Assembly (NCBI RefSeq): GCF_014851395.1
Contig: NW_024041150.1
Span: 11,680,137 to 11,744,136, forward strand
From: Micropterus salmoides
Lineage: Eukaryota; Chordata; Actinopteri; Centrarchiformes; Centrarchidae
Direction: 5' to 3'
DNA length: 64,000 nt
The notes beneath the pieces were generated by a model. That model searched no databases, was not told the origin of the DNA, and saw only the letters and a program-made list of their open reading frames with translations. Shown here piece by piece: positions 62,153 through 64,000 of this stretch (position 1 is its first letter; each line of letters begins with the position of its first letter). The translations under genes and the position numbers were made by a program.

Positions 62153-63205
62153 GATGAGTAAGTCCAAGAATGCATGCTACAGAGAGTGCTCCTGATTAAA
62201 ACTGTATTTTCATATTTCCAACAGGTAAGCAAACTGTAAACAGAATTCTGGTAAAAGACATTAGTAGTACATGTGAGTAAAGCCTTAGCTAGAAACTTTA
62301 ACACGCAGAGACATTGAATTTGATCGCAGTTCAGAGTGAGTGCTGACGGGCTCCGGTGGTTAAAGGTACGCTGAATCAATATGCATGTCAGAGATTTATG
62401 TTCGTAATATGTTTTGAGAAGTAACTATTAGAGTTTTGTTGAGAGAACGCTTACCGCAGCGTAGGTTAGTTAAGTGCCTTATGCAGGGCCGAGAGCTAAT
62501 TGTTACATGTGTTGGTAAGCTAATGCTAATCGTGGCTAGCATGCTAATGTTACAGCCTAGAGCCCACGTTATTTTGGCGCTGTCTCACACGCTGGCACTG
62601 AGTTAAATAGATGTTTATCGTGACGATTGCAAGAGTTCACACAATGCTTTCTGTTTTCACTGTTGATTTTCATTTATTTATTTGAGTATATTTAAAAGGT
62701 GAGTTGCAGTGACTGGAGCTTGTGGTATTCAGTGCTGTCATATATGGTAATGTTAGTTGATGTATGTGTAATTCATTGGGGTGTAAAAGACGTAGTTAAA
62801 AGGATGAAAGTTCATGCTTGGGTACATGCTGGGACAATGTTACCGACATAAATGTTCATGTGTTGAATGTGTATATTGAGGTTGCCCTTTGTTTGCCTCT
62901 CTAAAATCTGAGAGTTATGCTGCAGCTTCAGTTAATTGTAGTTTTTGGTAAGTATAGTTGAGTACTTAACTGTGATATTCAGGAGAAGACACACGTGAAA
63001 GGTACAGCCAAATGATACAGGAATTTATGTGCAGGGCATTTTCGGTGTTATCTATGTCATTTAAATGTTTATTAAGATGTTGTATTTGGTTATGGTGTAA
63101 AACAGTAAGGTAGTAAGTACAGAGCAGTAAAGTGATGAGTAAGTCCAAGAATGCACGCTACAGAGAGCGCTCCTGAATAAAACTGTATTTTCATACTTAC
63201 AACAG
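62153..63205 (+). repeat. Pair of about 73-bp direct repeats 981 bp apart
   Basis: GATGAGTAAGTCCAAGAATG, CTACAGAGAG, GCTCCTGA-TAAAACTGTATT and TTTCATA at 62153-62226 and again at 63134-63205 with few differences. Both end ACAACAG/CCAACAG and resemble spliceable or LTR-like segments. The sequence between has no coding content. Confidence 0.65.
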
Positions 63206-63771
63206 AAATTAAATGTGTAAACAACCTTTGTGTATATCTTCCTGGAGATCCCTTGTGGCCATGTGAGTAAAGACTGTTGTCTCTGTTGATTGAGGTAGTG
63301 CTAAATTGTCATATCACAGTAAAACCCCTTACCTTGGATTTCCACTGGATGTGACTGCATTGCAGGCTAGTTGCACCACACCTCCGTCACATCCCTGTCC
63401 CGGCTCAAATATCCATGTGAACTTCAAGCAGTTGACTTTAAAGCAACCCCATTTCTATCACTATTTCCAGTTGTTTTGCCAACATTTTGCTGAGTAAATT
63501 TAGGATAGAAATGTTCAGGTGTCAAGTGGAAACTTTGGGATCCGTAACACTTTTAAATGAATGATTAACCGACAAAAACACAACTGAAACATTTGCTAGT
63601 TGAATAAAAAGTTCAAAAGAACATTTTAAAATGCCATGCTCTCTGGTTGTTTTTATATATTTTTTTAATATATAATTTTAGGAAACTACAAAACCAAGGT
63701 AACATATTCCTCATTCTGAGTCAATACTTACAGACTTGATTGTTCATTAGCTTTTCTTACGCCATTTCCTT

Positions 63772-63921
63772 TTAGTGCTTGAAGTGGGCCAATACGCATT
63801 TTCTTGCGTACCGGTACTTCTCCCAAGCTGCCGTTACTCTCTCTCCACGGGTGCTTCTCAAGTCCCTTATTTGTCGTTTCCTCGCACCTCGCTTGAACCG
63901 GAAGTTGTTCCACTCCGCCAT
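63772..63921 (-). CDS. Small ORF in strong start context, unproven
   Basis: CAAGATGGCGG surrounds the ATG at 63921 (Kozak/YY1-like), with a CCGGAAGT ETS-like site just inside the ORF. It encodes 49 residues beginning MAEWNNFRFKRGARKRQIRD and ends in TAA. It may be a real first exon or short protein, or a promoter-like repeat: the 3' part resembles 56300-56345. No family recognised. Confidence 0.22.
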   Translation of the reverse strand: MAEWNNFRFKRGARKRQIRDLRSTRGERVTAAWEKYRYARKCVLAHFKH

Positions 63922-63944
63922 CTTGTAGGCCGTCCCAAAGCTCT

Positions 63945-64000
63945 TAGGCCCTCTCTACACGAACACGGGTATTTTCATAAATGTGACTTTTTGCGCAGTT
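63945..64000. repeat. Possible DNA-transposon end, cut by window edge
   Basis: GGCCCTCTCTACACGAACAC then GGGTATTTTCATAAATGTGA resembles termini of a teleost DNA-transposon/MITE family. Only one end is visible. Confidence 0.25.

Overview
This is nuclear DNA from a ray-finned fish, probably a percomorph-like teleost. Genes are spread over many short exons with GT/AG introns. Introns and spacers are packed with typical teleost repeats: Tc1/mariner elements, Rex/L2/CR1-type LINE fragments, RTE-like tails, hAT and TTAA-flanked MITEs, Ty3/Gypsy-like solo LTRs and dinucleotide microsatellites. There is no bacterial, organellar or CRISPR-like content, and I found no tRNA or rRNA gene.

Two host protein-coding genes can be reconstructed, both on the minus strand. 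(1) Positions 37967 down to 1, continuing past the left edge: a NACHT and WD-repeat protein of the NWD1/NWD2 family. I placed 31 coding exons. Every exon junction keeps the reading frame, giving 1863 codons plus one base, so the protein is at least 1863 residues with the C-terminus missing. Order: a short lysine-rich N-terminal extension built from small exons; a DUF4062-like domain (DTVAER, MVDLRWGV); a NACHT ATPase (P-loop GPPGWGKST, Walker B LVVLLDGLDEL); a winged-helix/helical section; then a long WD40 region interrupted by a charged coiled-coil exon. (2) Positions 44076 down to 39935: rwdd4 (RWD domain-containing 4), complete, 186 residues in eight exons, one of which appears to be a 3-nucleotide microexon encoding a single histidine.

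Layout: 1-38.0 kb NWD-like gene and its repeat-filled introns; 38.0-39.3 kb spacer; 39.3-44.1 kb rwdd4, with an L2-like LINE in intron 3; 44.3-47.9 kb a teleost repeat with internal ~460-bp tandem units and a 1.7-kb interruption; 47.9-53.7 kb spacer with microsatellites; 53.8-55.4 kb a full-length Tc1 element with a frameshifted transposase; 56.5-57.0 kb an hAT MITE; 58.5-61.9 kb an LTR-retrotransposon relic holding a 2-kb minisatellite; 61.9-64.0 kb mostly unassigned.

The two genes are read in the same direction and have separate promoters: an ETS-like site and E-box upstream of the NWD-like gene, and an NRF1-like site upstream of rwdd4. Nothing indicates that they act together. The strongest oddities are the predicted 3-nt microexon, the LINE-inside-Tc1 nest whose end lies 27 nt from the donor of the P-loop exon, and the minisatellite that is stop-free in all three forward registers.
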